Source of the DNA: CAYQEC01 sp964416425 | Lineage (GTDB): Bacteria; Actinomycetota; Acidimicrobiia; Spongiisociales; UBA5794 | Assembly (NCBI GenBank): GCA_964416425.1 | Contig: CAYQEC010000005.1 | Span: 45,063-109,062, forward strand | Length of the DNA: 64,000 bases | Reading direction: 5' to 3' | In this document: positions 49,973 to 59,228 of the stretch, piece by piece | Layout of the letters: each line of letters opens with the position of its first letter | How positions within the stretch are numbered: position 1 is the first letter of the stretch | Position numbers and translations under genes: made by a program | The notes under the pieces: model-generated | Seen by the model: only the letters and a program-made list of their open reading frames with translations | What the model was told of the DNA's origin: nothing | Database searches by the model: none

Positions 49973-50875
49973 TCACCAGGCGACTTCGGCGCACCCGTGG
50001 TGAGTATCGGGCTCCACCTGCAGGGTGGCGTGCTCGATCCGGTAGCGGTCGCGCAGGATGGAGCGGGCCTCGTCCAGCACCGGATGGGGATCGGTCCCGG
50101 CCCCGGTCATGAGGTGCACGGTGGCGACGTCCATGTCCGAGGTGAGCGTCCAGACATGCAGGTCGTGCACGTCGACGACTCCCCCGATGGCGGCCAGATC
50201 CGTCCGCACCGCCTCGAGGTCGAGCCTGGCGGGCGCCGCTTGCACCAGGACACGCACCGCCTGGCGGCCGAGGTGCCACGCCCGCGGCAGGATGAAGAGC
50301 CCGATAAGCAGGGCGAAGAGTGGGTCGGCGTAGGGCCAGCCGGTGAGGATCATGATGACGGCGGCCGCGATCACCCCGACCGAGCCGGCCAAGTCCGCGA
50401 TCACCTCCAGGTAGGCGCCCTTCACGTTGAGGGACTCGCCGGCGCCCGGCCGCAGCAGACGCCAGCCGATCAGGTTCACGGCGAGGCCGAGCACGGCGAC
50501 CACCAGCATCGCACCGGTCTCCACATCGAGCGGCTCCCGGAAACGCCGGACCGCCTCGACGATGACGTAGCCGGCGACCCCCACCATCAGCACCGCGTTG
50601 GCGAGGGCGGCGAGGATCTCCAAGCGGTACGACCCGAAGGTGCGTCCACCCTCGGCCGAGGCACGGTCGGCGGCAACGATGGCGGCCCACGCCATCCCCA
50701 TCCCGAGGGCGTCGGTGGCCATGTGCCCGGCGTCGGAGATCAGGGCGAGCGAGCCGGTGAGGAACCCGGCGACCGCCTCGACCACCATGAAGCCCAGCAC
50801 CAGCCCGAAGGCGACGGCGAGTGAGCGAAGATGGCGGCGCCCCGCCCGGGGCACGTGGGTATGGGCCGTGCTCAT
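49973..50875 (-). CDS. Cation diffusion facilitator (Zn2+/Co2+/Cd2+ efflux)
   Basis: 300 residues. Six membrane segments with LISDAGHMATDALGM supplying the transport-site residues, a His-poor N terminus, and the C-terminal cytoplasmic domain (VVDVHDLHVWTLTSDMDVATVHLM) typical of CDF proteins. It exchanges divalent metal for protons. ATG at 50875 overlaps the ArsR stop (ATGA), so expression should follow the metal sensor. Confidence 0.93.
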   Translation of the reverse strand: MSTAHTHVPRAGRRHLRSLAVAFGLVLGFMVVEAVAGFLTGSLALISDAGHMATDALGMGMAWAAIVAADRASAEGGRTFGSYRLEILAALANAVLMVGVAGYVIVEAVRRFREPLDVETGAMLVVAVLGLAVNLIGWRLLRPGAGESLNVKGAYLEVIADLAGSVGVIAAAVIMILTGWPYADPLFALLIGLFILPRAWHLGRQAVRVLVQAAPARLDLEAVRTDLAAIGGVVDVHDLHVWTLTSDMDVATVHLMTGAGTDPHPVLDEARSILRDRYRIEHATLQVEPDTHHGCAEVAW

Positions 50876-51219
50876 CGGTGGTCCTCGTGGCCATGGAGGT
50901 AGTGCTCGACGGCGACGTCCAGCAGCAGCCGCACGTGAGTGTCGGCGACCCGGTAGAACACCTCCCGCCCCTGTTTGCGGGATCGCACCAAGCCACCGAG
51001 GCGGAGCTGGCGAAGCTGGTGGCTCGTCGCCGACTCGCTCGCCTCGACCGCCTTCGCCAGGTCGGCGACGCACAACTCGCCCGCCTCGAGCAGGGCGTAG
51101 ATCATGCGGAGACGGCCCGGGTCGGCCAGCAGCTTGAACCGCTCGGCGAGGAGTTGGGCGTCGTCGGCGTCGAGGATGGGCTCGACCGGCCGCGGCGGTG
51201 TGGCAGGTGTCGTCATCAC
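50872..51219 (-). CDS. ArsR/SmtB-family metal-sensing repressor
   Basis: 115 residues. The core is RLRMIYALLEAGELCVADLAKAVEASESATSHQLRQLRLGGLVRSRKQGREVFYRV. The C-terminal tail DVAVEHYLHGHEDHR supplies His/Asp/Glu ligands at the alpha-5 position, like SmtB/CzrA zinc sensors. A Cys in ELCVAD is the CadC-type position, but the partner cysteines are absent, so zinc or cobalt is more likely than cadmium/arsenite. The gene starts with consecutive ATG codons (51219/51216) and is followed by the CDF exporter gene. Confidence 0.92.
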   Translation of the reverse strand: MMTTPATPPRPVEPILDADDAQLLAERFKLLADPGRLRMIYALLEAGELCVADLAKAVEASESATSHQLRQLRLGGLVRSRKQGREVFYRVADTHVRLLLDVAVEHYLHGHEDHR

Positions 51220-51238
51220 CCCCCGAGGCTACCCGGAT

Positions 51239-51272
51239 AACGTCTGAATATCACATCAGATGTTCAGACGTT
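51239..51272. promoter_or_regulatory. ArsR/SmtB-type operator
   Basis: Inverted repeat AACGTCTGAA-N14-TTCAGACGTT (51239-51248 / 51263-51272), containing TGAATA (51245-51250) and TGTTCA (51261-51266), half-sites like those of SmtB/CzrA operators. It lies 20 bases before the ArsR start and is the likely site of metal-relieved repression of arsR-CDF. Confidence 0.7.
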
Positions 51273-51294
51273 TGTGGCGCACCGACGCACCCTC

Positions 51295-51990
51295 CTATCC
51301 CCGCTCGACCTCGGCCGCGAGCCGCATCTCGCGGCGGTATCGCTTCCAGTCCGACTTCCTCACCGACCAGAGGGCATCGGTGAGGATCTGGGCGACGCCG
51401 AGCACGGCGAGCGCCACCCACGACCAGGCCGGCGCTCCCATGCCCCAGGCGGCGCCCAGCAGCAGGAACGGAATCAGCTTGGTGGCGATCGCCCCGGCGG
51501 CGTGCATCCGGGCCCGCGCCCGGGCCGGCGCCCGCAGGTAGCTGGCGTAGTCGATCTTCACGCCGGGCTGCGGTCGGGTGAGCGAGGCGACGTACCAGTG
51601 GGTGAACCCGATACCGGCGCTGCGCCCCATCAGCCAGTGGGCCGGGGTGTGGACCGCGGTCTCGAGCGCTACTGCCCCGCCGAGCAGCAGGAGCCCGTTC
51701 CACGGCTCGTCGACGTAGTAGGCGACGGCGATGACGGCCAGGGCGCCGATCCCGAGCAGCGCCATCAGCGCCATCCCGGTCCCGATCGGAACCTTCAGCC
51801 AGGCCCATCGCTCGAAGGCGGCCCGGTCGACCGCGGCGATCTGGTCGGCGTAACGCCCGGCCAGCGCCGGATCGCGCTTGACGGCGGCCACCGCCTTCCA
51901 GAACCCCACCGCTCGCAGGTCGACCTGCCCTCCGGCGCCGAGCTGCCGCTCACACTCCGCCAACACGGCATCGAGCCGCGCCTCGTCCAT
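51295..51990 (-). CDS. Membrane protein, unknown function
   Basis: 231 residues, with a soluble N terminus (~65 residues) and about four membrane segments. The segment ETAVHTPAHWLMGRSAGIGFTHW contains HxxxH rather than the HExxH of metalloproteases, so protease activity is not supported. It ends with a basic cytoplasmic tail (VRKSDWKRYRREMRLAAEVERG). No family recognised. Confidence 0.6.
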   Translation of the reverse strand: MDEARLDAVLAECERQLGAGGQVDLRAVGFWKAVAAVKRDPALAGRYADQIAAVDRAAFERWAWLKVPIGTGMALMALLGIGALAVIAVAYYVDEPWNGLLLLGGAVALETAVHTPAHWLMGRSAGIGFTHWYVASLTRPQPGVKIDYASYLRAPARARARMHAAGAIATKLIPFLLLGAAWGMGAPAWSWVALAVLGVAQILTDALWSVRKSDWKRYRREMRLAAEVERG

Positions 51991-52056
51991 GTCGATCTCC
52001 CCTTGCCGGCTCCGCAGACCCTACTCCGGCAACCCGCGTCGTCGCCGTGACGCGCA

Positions 52057-52084
52057 GGAGGCGAGGCAATGAAGCCTCGCCTCC
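52057..52084 (-). terminator. Terminator-like hairpin after the ABC-2/TetR operon
   Basis: Perfect 11-bp stem GGAGGCGAGGC / GCCTCGCCTCC with a 6-base loop, 137 bases downstream of the TetR stop on the minus strand. No T run follows. The rest of the gap 51991-52220 shows nothing else. Confidence 0.6.
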
Positions 52085-52220
52085 GCGCTCACCGTTCCGA
52101 TGGTGATCTCGCAAACCTGGGCCCGGCACCGAAGTGGCATCGGGTTTCGCCAACCGGCGGAATCCAGTGGTGCCGAGCGTAGCCCGTGCCCGGACACCCG
52201 CAACCCCCTTTCTGAGGGAA

Positions 52221-52835
52221 TCAGGTGCCCAGCGGTTCGGTGAGATAGCGCTGGATGGTGGGCCCGATCGCCCGCACCAGAACCTCGGTGTCCTCTTCGG
52301 CCAGGTCCTTCACCCCGATGAGGTGGCGCGCCACGAACAGGCCGACGAGGTGCGACCCGATCAGCGCCACCCGCAACCGGATGTCCGGCACCGGGTACAC
52401 CGCCTCGAAGCGTCCGATGATGCCCCGCTCGATGAACCCCCGCAGCATGGCGGCGGCTTGGGCGTTCGTGGCCGCCGCCCGCAGCAGGGACGGCATCGGA
52501 CCGTCGGGCTTGAAGAACGTCGTGACGTAGAAGCGGGCGATGTCCTCGCCGAGGTGGTCCGGGTCGCCGGAGACCAGCACCTCGGACAGCACCTCCACCG
52601 GATCGGCCGGGATCTCGTGGGCGGCGCCGAAGAGCTGGTGCTTACGCCCGAAGTAGTGGTGCACAAGCGCCGGGTCGACGCCGGCGCGGGCCGCGATCGC
52701 CCGGATGGTGGCCCGCTCGTAACCCCGCTCGCCGAAGACGGCGCGGGCGGCCTCGAGGATGGCGGCGCGGGTAACCGCAGCGTCCCCGGGCCGCCGACCC
52801 CGCCGTTTCTGTTTCGCGCGCTCATCCGTCGGCAA
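52221..52835 (-). CDS. TetR-family regulator (of ABC exporter)
   Basis: 204 residues. DNA-binding part: RAAILEAARAVFGERGYERATIRAIAARAGVDPALVHHYFGRKHQLF, then a divergent ligand domain. The start is a TTG at 52835, overlapping the ATPase stop by 14 bases and preceded by AGGAGG nine bases upstream; no ATG is in frame near it. It is the last gene of the exporter operon, so the regulator is co-expressed with its target. The likely operator is at 55548-55576. Confidence 0.83.
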   Translation of the reverse strand: MPTDERAKQKRRGRRPGDAAVTRAAILEAARAVFGERGYERATIRAIAARAGVDPALVHHYFGRKHQLFGAAHEIPADPVEVLSEVLVSGDPDHLGEDIARFYVTTFFKPDGPMPSLLRAAATNAQAAAMLRGFIERGIIGRFEAVYPVPDIRLRVALIGSHLVGLFVARHLIGVKDLAEEDTEVLVRAIGPTIQRYLTEPLGT

Positions 52836-53664
52836 GGACCATGACCTCCTCCAGCGTCGCCGGCACGACGGTCGTCTCGGCGACGACGCCTCCGTTCCTG
52901 AGCAGCGCCTCCACCGCCACCCGATCGCCGCCGGGCACCCTGGTGCGCCGCCCGTCGAGCATCACGGGAAGCCCCGCCCCGTCGAGGGCCGTGAAGGCAG
53001 CCTGCCAATCGCCCGCCTCGACCTGCAGGGTGACGGCGTCGCCTATCACCTCGGCGACGGTCCCCTCGACGACGACGTTGCCCGCCGCCATCAGCACCAG
53101 CCGGTCGGCCTGTCGGGCCTCGTCCATGTAGTGCGTGCTCACCAGCACCGCGGCGCCACCTTCGGCAGCCCGCCGGATCTGGTCCCACAGCCGGGCCCTC
53201 GCGAGCGGGTCGACGCCGGAAGTGGGCTCGTCGAGCATGAGCAGGTCCGGCTCGTGTTGCAGCGCCATGGCGAACGAGGCGCGGCGCCGCGCCCCGAGCG
53301 GGATGGTGCCCACCAGCCGATCGGCCTGCGACGCCAGGGCCGGTTCGATGGGCGGCGCCTCGAGCCCGAAGGCGGCGGCCCCGAACTCCAGGTTCTCGGC
53401 GACGGTGAGATCCGAGTAGAGGCCGAGGCCCTGCGGCACGTAGCCGATGCGGGCCCGTGTCTCCCGCGACGGTGGCTCCCCGAAGAGCAGCACCGATCCG
53501 GTGGTCGGTCGCAGCAGGCCGAGGATCATGCGGATGAGGGTGGTCTTGCCGGCGCCGTTGGCGCCGAGCAGCGCCACCACCTCCCCCGCCCCCACGGCAA
53601 GCGAGGCATCGTGCACGGCGGTGAAGTCGCCGAACCGCTTCGTGAGGTTGTGCGCCTCGATCAT
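52822..53664 (-). CDS. ABC-2 type exporter ATPase, YbhF C-terminal-half-like
   Basis: 280 residues. Walker A GANGAGKTT and Walker B LLMLDEPTSGVD are intact. The signature is degenerate: PLGARRRASFAMAL in place of LSGGQ, similar to the LPLGxKQRLAL form of the second half of E. coli YbhF. It overlaps the other ATPase (ATGA). The pair appears to be a split version of the fused two-domain YbhF ATPase, so the proteins probably form a heterodimer with one standard signature. Confidence 0.85.
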   Translation of the reverse strand: MIEAHNLTKRFGDFTAVHDASLAVGAGEVVALLGANGAGKTTLIRMILGLLRPTTGSVLLFGEPPSRETRARIGYVPQGLGLYSDLTVAENLEFGAAAFGLEAPPIEPALASQADRLVGTIPLGARRRASFAMALQHEPDLLMLDEPTSGVDPLARARLWDQIRRAAEGGAAVLVSTHYMDEARQADRLVLMAAGNVVVEGTVAEVIGDAVTLQVEAGDWQAAFTALDGAGLPVMLDGRRTRVPGGDRVAVEALLRNGGVVAETTVVPATLEEVMVLADG

Positions 53665-54461
53665 GCCGCGCCTCCCTCCGCCAGGGCCGCCACGATGGCG
53701 ACGTCCTCCAGCCTGGGCTCGACGGGCTCACCCGGAACCGAGCCATCGGGGCTCCACTGGCGCCACCGCGCCCCGCTGCGCCACGACCGGGTCGGATCGC
53801 TCGGGGTGTCGGTGGTCACGATGCTGCCCGGAACCTGTCGCATCAGGTCGTCGGGCGTGCCGAAGGCGAGGCTCCGGCCGCGGTCGAGCAGCATGACCGC
53901 CCCGGCCCGCTCCGCCTCGGCGAGGTAACTGGTCGAGAAGACCACGGCGGCTCCCCGGGCCGTCGCCGCCGCCATCAGCCGCCACAGCATCATGCGCGAC
54001 ACGGGATCGACCCCGGTGGTCGGCTCGTCGAGGACCAGGAGCACCGGCTCGGCGAGCAGGGCCATCACCAGGGCCAACTTGTGCCGCTCGCCACCGGACA
54101 GGCTGCCGCCGAGCCGGTCCTTGAACTCGGCGAGGCCGGCGTGCAGTAGCAGGTCGTCGACCCGCCGGCTGGGCAGGGCGACGCCGTAGGCGCCGGCGGC
54201 GAACTCGACGTTCTCGGCGACGGTGAGGTCGCCGAAGACACCGGAGCCGGTGGGGACGAAGCCGAGCTTCCGGTCGGGGGGGCGGCTCGCCCGTCCCTCG
54301 GTCGGGGCGAGCAGGCCGGCGAGCACCCTGAGCAGGGTCGACTTGCCAGCTCCGTCTCCCCCGACCACGGTCGTCACCATCCCCGGCTCGGCGGTGAGGG
54401 ACACCGAATCGAGCGCGGTGACCGGGCCGAAGCGAACGGTGACGTCGGTCATGCCCCACAT
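53661..54461 (-). CDS. ABC-2 type exporter ATPase, YbhF N-terminal-half-like
   Basis: 266 residues. GGDGAGKST (Walker A) and SLSGGERHKLALVMALL with LLVLDEPTTGVD are all canonical. ATG at 54461 overlaps the permease stop by one base (TGATG); an in-frame ATG at 54452 is also possible. Works with the second ATPase and the ABC-2 permease, presumably exporting a hydrophobic compound or drug. Confidence 0.87.
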   Translation of the reverse strand: MWGMTDVTVRFGPVTALDSVSLTAEPGMVTTVVGGDGAGKSTLLRVLAGLLAPTEGRASRPPDRKLGFVPTGSGVFGDLTVAENVEFAAGAYGVALPSRRVDDLLLHAGLAEFKDRLGGSLSGGERHKLALVMALLAEPVLLVLDEPTTGVDPVSRMMLWRLMAAATARGAAVVFSTSYLAEAERAGAVMLLDRGRSLAFGTPDDLMRQVPGSIVTTDTPSDPTRSWRSGARWRQWSPDGSVPGEPVEPRLEDVAIVAALAEGGAA

Positions 54462-55504
54462 CAGGCCGGCGCTCCCTCGGCGGCGACGTCGACGATCTCG
54501 GCCGCTCCGGCCGGGGCGACGTCGCGGTGGAAGCGGAACACGGCCGCCCCCAGGATGATCACCGCCATCAGGGCCAGCACCCCGAGGGGCGTCAGCAGGG
54601 CACCGATCGGCTCCCCCCGCAGCAGGATCCCCCGGGCGGCGGTGACGAAGTAGGTGAGCGGCAGCAGCTGCCCGATCCAGCGCACCCCGGCCGCCATCGA
54701 CGACAGCGGGAAGATCATCCCGGAGAGCAGGATCTGCGGGAGCATCACCATGATGGCGAGCTGGATGGCCTCACCCTGGGTGCGCGACAGCGTGGAGATG
54801 AGCACACCGAGGCCCAGCACGACGAGCAGGAACAGGAACGACAGCAGGGCGAAGACGAGCACCGAGCCCTGGAACGGGACGTTGAAGACGAGCAGTCCGG
54901 CGATGGTGATGAGCACGATGTCCACCGTCGCCACCAGGAAGTAGGGGGCGATCTTGCCGATGATGACGTCGCGTGGCTTCAGCGGCATCACCGAGAGCGT
55001 CTCGAGCGTGCCGTCGGCCCGCTCCCGCACCACTCCGAGGCTGGTGACGATGGTGCCGATGAACGCCATGATCAAGCCGATCAGGGCCGGGACCATCACC
55101 ACCGCGGTGCTCAGGTCGGGGTTGTAGAGCACCTCGACCGGCGCCGGCAGGGTCGGGGCCCTCCGCAGCACCGCCTGGGCCATGAACAGCTCCGATCCGT
55201 CGGCGTAGACCACCGGGTCCGGCCCGGCGTAGATGGCGACCGCGGCGTCGCCGCGTCGCAGCACCTCCTGGGCGTCGGCACGGTTCCCTGTCGCATCGAC
55301 GCTGATGACGTGGATCGCCGGCGGGAGTTGTTGCACCACGGCGTCGGCCTGCGGTCCGAACACCGCGGTCGGGATGCTCGTGACGTCGAAACGGGCGGCG
55401 TAGCCGAAGACCGTGAGCAGGATCAGCGGCATGGCGATCATCATCGCCAGGGTGCGCCGGTCCCGGCGTAGTTGCCGGAACTCCTTGACGATCATCGGCC
55501 ACAT
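54461..55504 (-). CDS. ABC-2 type permease
   Basis: 347 residues. An N-terminal hydrophobic segment (LAMMIAMPLILLTVFGYAARF) is followed by a ~150-residue external domain and five membrane segments typical of YbhS/YbhR-type permeases (RADGTLETLSVMPLKPRDVIIGK motif). E. coli has two permeases (YbhS and YbhR); only one gene is present here, so a homodimer is expected. It is the first gene after the promoter at 55538-55566 and follows GGGAGGT. Confidence 0.88.
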   Translation of the reverse strand: MWPMIVKEFRQLRRDRRTLAMMIAMPLILLTVFGYAARFDVTSIPTAVFGPQADAVVQQLPPAIHVISVDATGNRADAQEVLRRGDAAVAIYAGPDPVVYADGSELFMAQAVLRRAPTLPAPVEVLYNPDLSTAVVMVPALIGLIMAFIGTIVTSLGVVRERADGTLETLSVMPLKPRDVIIGKIAPYFLVATVDIVLITIAGLLVFNVPFQGSVLVFALLSFLFLLVVLGLGVLISTLSRTQGEAIQLAIMVMLPQILLSGMIFPLSSMAAGVRWIGQLLPLTYFVTAARGILLRGEPIGALLTPLGVLALMAVIILGAAVFRFHRDVAPAGAAEIVDVAAEGAPA

Positions 55505-55537
55505 GGTGGGTACCTCCCTGGATGCGGAATCGGCGAG

Positions 55538-55580
55538 ATTCTACGCCTGTTGAATTCTGAGGTCAACACCTGTTGAATTC
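55538..55580 (-). promoter_or_regulatory. Promoter and triple half-site operator of the ABC exporter operon
   Basis: On the minus strand, -35 TTGACC (55566-55561) and -10 TAGAAT (55543-55538) are exactly 17 bases apart. Three alternating half-sites overlap them: TGTTGA (55548-55553), TCAACA (55563-55568) and TGTTGA (55571-55576), giving TGTTGA-N9-TCAACA and TCAACA-N2-TGTTGA palindromes. A TetR dimer bound there would block RNA polymerase; the regulator is the last gene of the operon. Confidence 0.72.
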
Positions 55581-55629
55581 CGTGGAGGGCGGGGAAGGCG
55601 GGGCGCCGGCAATCCGGGAGAGATGACGG

Positions 55630-58600
55630 CTACTCGGGGTAGCCGGGGTGGGCGATGCGGGTGGAGGCGGCCCCCGATCCCTCCAGCACCGCGGCCGGAA
55701 CGTGTGGCATCGAGTCCTGTAGGCCACGCAGCAGGGCGTACATCGTCGCCGCCGGCTGCAGCGAGAGCACCTCGCCCTCGACGGCGCCCGGCGCCGGAAC
55801 CGCCTCACGCAGCGCCAGGGTCGTGGTGTCGAGGGTCGCCCGGAACGACGGCGACTCGTACTCGACCGCGCCGTTCAGCACGAGGCGGTGGGTCGCCCCG
55901 TCCCAGCGGGCCTCGATCGCCGCCGTCTCCCCCTCCCGGGTCACCATGAAGGCGTTGTCCTTCTGCGCCAGGAACTCGGCGCGGTCCAGGTAGAGGCGTG
56001 GCTTGTCGAGGTAGGGCTGGCCCGAGGTGGGGCAGGCGGTGACGCAGTTGCCGCACTCGTTGCAGAAGTCGGTGAGGACCGCGATCTGGGGACGCTGCTC
56101 CACCCGGAACGTGGTGGGCTCCGCCGCCACCGCCTTCCCGCCCTCGACGACCAGTGCCGGCAGCTCGGCGGCGAACGGCTCCGTCTGGTAGGTCATCAGG
56201 GCCAGGTTGGGGCAGACCCCGACGCAGAGGCTGCAGATGGTGTGGCAGTCGAGGCAGCGGCTCGCCTCGGCCACCGCCTCCTCCTCGGTGTAGGTGAGGA
56301 TGGTCTCCCCGAAGTCGTTGCGCACCGTCAGCGGAGTGTGCTTCACCGGCACCCGGTACTCGCGGCGGGCCCGGCGCACGAAGAGGCTTCCGAGGTCGAC
56401 GTCGATCCACTCCGGGGTGCCCGGCGCCCCCGGCTCCCCGACGGCGGCTGCGATGGCGGCGGCGACCGCTTTGCCGTCGGCGGCGGCCTTGACGATGGAC
56501 GACGGACCGGCGCCGGCGACGTCCCCGCCGGCGTACACGCCCGGGATCGAGGTCTCGAACGTCACCGGATCGACCTGGAGGTAGCCGCGGGGGGTGAGGG
56601 CCGGCTCCTCGTCGCCGAAGAAGTCGAGCACCGAATGCTGGCTGATGGCGAGGATGAGGGTGTCGAGCGGGATCTCGAAGGCGGAGTCGGCCACGTCGTG
56701 GGGGATCTTGCGGCCGGAGGCGTCCCGATCGCCCCGGTACTCGGTGCGGGTGCACACCAGCCCGGCGAGGCGTCCCTCCTCGATGTGGAGGGCCTCGGGG
56801 GCGGCCAGCTCGACGACGTGGATCCCCTCCTCGATGCAGGCCCGGATCTCCTCGCGGTCGGCCGGCATCTGGTCGATGGTGCGCCGGTAGATGATCGACA
56901 CGTCCTTGGCCCCGACCCGCAGCGCCGAGCGGGCGCAGTCCATGGCGGTGTCGCCGGCCCCGATGACGCCGACCCGGTCGCCGACCGCCACCGGCCTCCC
57001 CTCCCGGGTGCTGCGCAGGAAGTGGAGGGCGTCGATGATCCCTTCGCTGTCCTCGCCCTCGAGGCCGAGGCGCTTGGCGAGCTGGGCCCCCACCGCCACG
57101 AAGGCGTACCGGAAGCCGTCCCGGCGCAGCGAGTCGAGGGTGAAGTCGACGCCGGCCTTCTGCCCGTAGCGGATCTCCACCCCGAGCCGGTGGAGGATCT
57201 CGACGTCCTGGTCGATCTGCGGCTGCGGCAGCCGGTAGGCCGGGATGGCGCCGCCCACCATGCCGCCCGGGTAGGGGTAGACCTCGAAGACGGTGACGTC
57301 GCTGCCGGCGGAGGCCAGCTCCTCGGCGGCCGACAGCCCGGCGGGGCCGGCGCCGATGATCGCCACCTTGACCCCGGTGGCGGGCGTGCGGACCGGGAGC
57401 TGCGGCTCCTGCTCGTGCGACATGATGAACCGCTTCATCTCCCGGATGGCGAGCGGCTGGTCGAGGTGGGTACGAATGCAGGTGTTCTCGCAGAGGTGGT
57501 CGCAGACCCGCCCCAGGATCGCCGGCAGCGGGTTGTCCGCCCGGGTGATCTCGACGGCGCGAGCGAAGTCCCGCTCCCGCACCGCCGCCATGTACTGCGG
57601 CACGGCCTGGTCGACCGGGCACTCGTCGACGCAGGGCGCCATGACACAGTCGAACAGGTCGAGCTCCCGCGGCGTCTTGGAGCGGTTGGTGCGGAACGAG
57701 TCCTTGCGGAGCCGCCAGTCGCTGCGCACCGCGTTGGCGTACTGGCGCAGATTGACCCGGGAGAGCACCCGCACCGCCGCCGTCACGATGTCGTCGACCC
57801 GGTCCGGATCGTGACCGGCCTCGGCCGCCCAGGCGGCGACCACGTCGACGGCGCGCCCGGTCGGCGGGGTGGTGCGGAGGCGATCAGCGAGGGCCTGGCA
57901 GGCGTCGAGGTCGAGGGCGACGCCGGTCTCGGTGAGGGCGGTGACGTAGAGCAGCGGAGCGAACCCCGAGAAGGTGCCCTGCAACAGCGCGGTCTTGCAG
58001 GTGAAGTCGGTGAGGTCGGCGGCCCCGGCCGCGTCGAGCGCCTCGTCCAGCTTCTCCATGTACTGCAGCATCCGCAGGTAGCCGCCCGACTTGAGCAGGT
58101 CGGAGCAGACGGTGACGGTCTTCATCCCGGAGCGGAGCAGGTCGGCGACGTTGAAGCAGTCGGCGCCCCCGGCGAACGACAGCAGCAACCCGCCGCGGAA
58201 CTCCTCGACGAGGCGCTGCGCCAGGTTGGTGGTGACGGCGTGCAGCGCCCGCCCCGACATGTACATCATCTCGTCGCGGTCGAACACGGGGCGGAAGTTC
58301 TCCACCTCCAGGGTGTTGGTGAGCTTGAGCCCGAACGTGAGGCCGTGGGCGTCGGCGATGCGCCGCAGGTTGTGGAACATGGGAACGGCGTCGCGGTACT
58401 CCAGGTCGTGGCCGAACGCCTCGTCGGGAATCGGGACGTCGGTGAAGCCGAGGTCGTCGTGCACGATGCGACGCACCCGGTCGGCTCCCAGCAGCGTCGG
58501 GTTGCACTTCACCGACGTGTGCAGCCCCCGCTCGCTGAGCAGGTAGCCGCTGATGCGCTCGATCTCGTCGGGCGGGCAGCCGTGCATGGTGGAGAGGGTG

Positions 58601-59217
58601 ATGGTGTCGGAGAGCTGGGCCGGGATGGCGAGGTCGCGAACCGGCGGGTGGTGGGCGGCCACGACGTCGACGTAGGCGGGGAGGTACTCCGAGGCGTCCC
58701 GCATCACGTCGAGGAACCACTGCACGTTGGGGCGGAGGATCCCATCAAGGTTGTAGCCGACGCTCATGTTGAAGATGATCCCGGGCGCCTCGCCGGGGAA
58801 GCCGAGGGCGTGGTGCAGAGCGTGGATCAGCACCCAGGCCCGCAGGTACTCGTCGAACGACTCGTAGACCTTCAGCTCCTGGGACCACTCGACGTTGTAG
58901 CCCTCGTCCTCGAGGTCGATGCATGGCTTGTTGACGTCGAGTTCGTCGAGGGTCTGCACCGTCTTCAGCTCGATGAACCGGGCCCCGACCAGCCACGCCA
59001 CCACGATGTTCTGCGCCATCTGGGTGTGCGGGCCGGCCGCCACCCCGAACGGCGTCTCCAGGGTCCTGCCGTACGTCTCGGTCCGGAACCGGTCACCGGA
59101 GTCGGGCACGAAGAACGCCGAGCGGGGGATGCCGAAGATCGACTGCCTCTGCTCCAGCTCGGTGAACACCCACTCGGTGAGCTGTTCCATGGAGATGGGT
59201 CGGAACCGGTCGGACAT
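55630..59217 (-). CDS. ygfK: YgfK-type flavin/iron-sulfur oxidoreductase (putative selenate reductase subunit family)
   Basis: 1195 residues. Region 1-430 is dihydroorotate dehydrogenase-like (TPFGVAAGPHTQMAQN). A GltD-like part starts with CVDECPVDQAVPQYM near 527 and CENTCIRTHL, then two Rossmann motifs, GAGPAGLSAAEELASAG (~620) and GAGDTAMDCARSAL (~750). Ferredoxin-type cysteines follow: CLDCHTICSLCVGVCP (~986) and CNECGNCVTACP (~1049). ATG at 59217 follows AGGAG. The E. coli YgfK family is labelled selenate reductase but its gene lies with purine genes (ssnA, xdhD); a role as electron donor or ring reductase in purine catabolism is the better guess. Confidence 0.88.
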   Translation of the reverse strand: MSDRFRPISMEQLTEWVFTELEQRQSIFGIPRSAFFVPDSGDRFRTETYGRTLETPFGVAAGPHTQMAQNIVVAWLVGARFIELKTVQTLDELDVNKPCIDLEDEGYNVEWSQELKVYESFDEYLRAWVLIHALHHALGFPGEAPGIIFNMSVGYNLDGILRPNVQWFLDVMRDASEYLPAYVDVVAAHHPPVRDLAIPAQLSDTITLSTMHGCPPDEIERISGYLLSERGLHTSVKCNPTLLGADRVRRIVHDDLGFTDVPIPDEAFGHDLEYRDAVPMFHNLRRIADAHGLTFGLKLTNTLEVENFRPVFDRDEMMYMSGRALHAVTTNLAQRLVEEFRGGLLLSFAGGADCFNVADLLRSGMKTVTVCSDLLKSGGYLRMLQYMEKLDEALDAAGAADLTDFTCKTALLQGTFSGFAPLLYVTALTETGVALDLDACQALADRLRTTPPTGRAVDVVAAWAAEAGHDPDRVDDIVTAAVRVLSRVNLRQYANAVRSDWRLRKDSFRTNRSKTPRELDLFDCVMAPCVDECPVDQAVPQYMAAVRERDFARAVEITRADNPLPAILGRVCDHLCENTCIRTHLDQPLAIREMKRFIMSHEQEPQLPVRTPATGVKVAIIGAGPAGLSAAEELASAGSDVTVFEVYPYPGGMVGGAIPAYRLPQPQIDQDVEILHRLGVEIRYGQKAGVDFTLDSLRRDGFRYAFVAVGAQLAKRLGLEGEDSEGIIDALHFLRSTREGRPVAVGDRVGVIGAGDTAMDCARSALRVGAKDVSIIYRRTIDQMPADREEIRACIEEGIHVVELAAPEALHIEEGRLAGLVCTRTEYRGDRDASGRKIPHDVADSAFEIPLDTLILAISQHSVLDFFGDEEPALTPRGYLQVDPVTFETSIPGVYAGGDVAGAGPSSIVKAAADGKAVAAAIAAAVGEPGAPGTPEWIDVDLGSLFVRRARREYRVPVKHTPLTVRNDFGETILTYTEEEAVAEASRCLDCHTICSLCVGVCPNLALMTYQTEPFAAELPALVVEGGKAVAAEPTTFRVEQRPQIAVLTDFCNECGNCVTACPTSGQPYLDKPRLYLDRAEFLAQKDNAFMVTREGETAAIEARWDGATHRLVLNGAVEYESPSFRATLDTTTLALREAVPAPGAVEGEVLSLQPAATMYALLRGLQDSMPHVPAAVLEGSGAASTRIAHPGYPE

Positions 59218-59228
59218 CGTGATACTCC

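Noticed and set aside
51644..51660. Zinc-protease motif in the membrane protein at 51295
   Set aside because: The motif reads HTPAH, not HExxH, and no third ligand is apparent.
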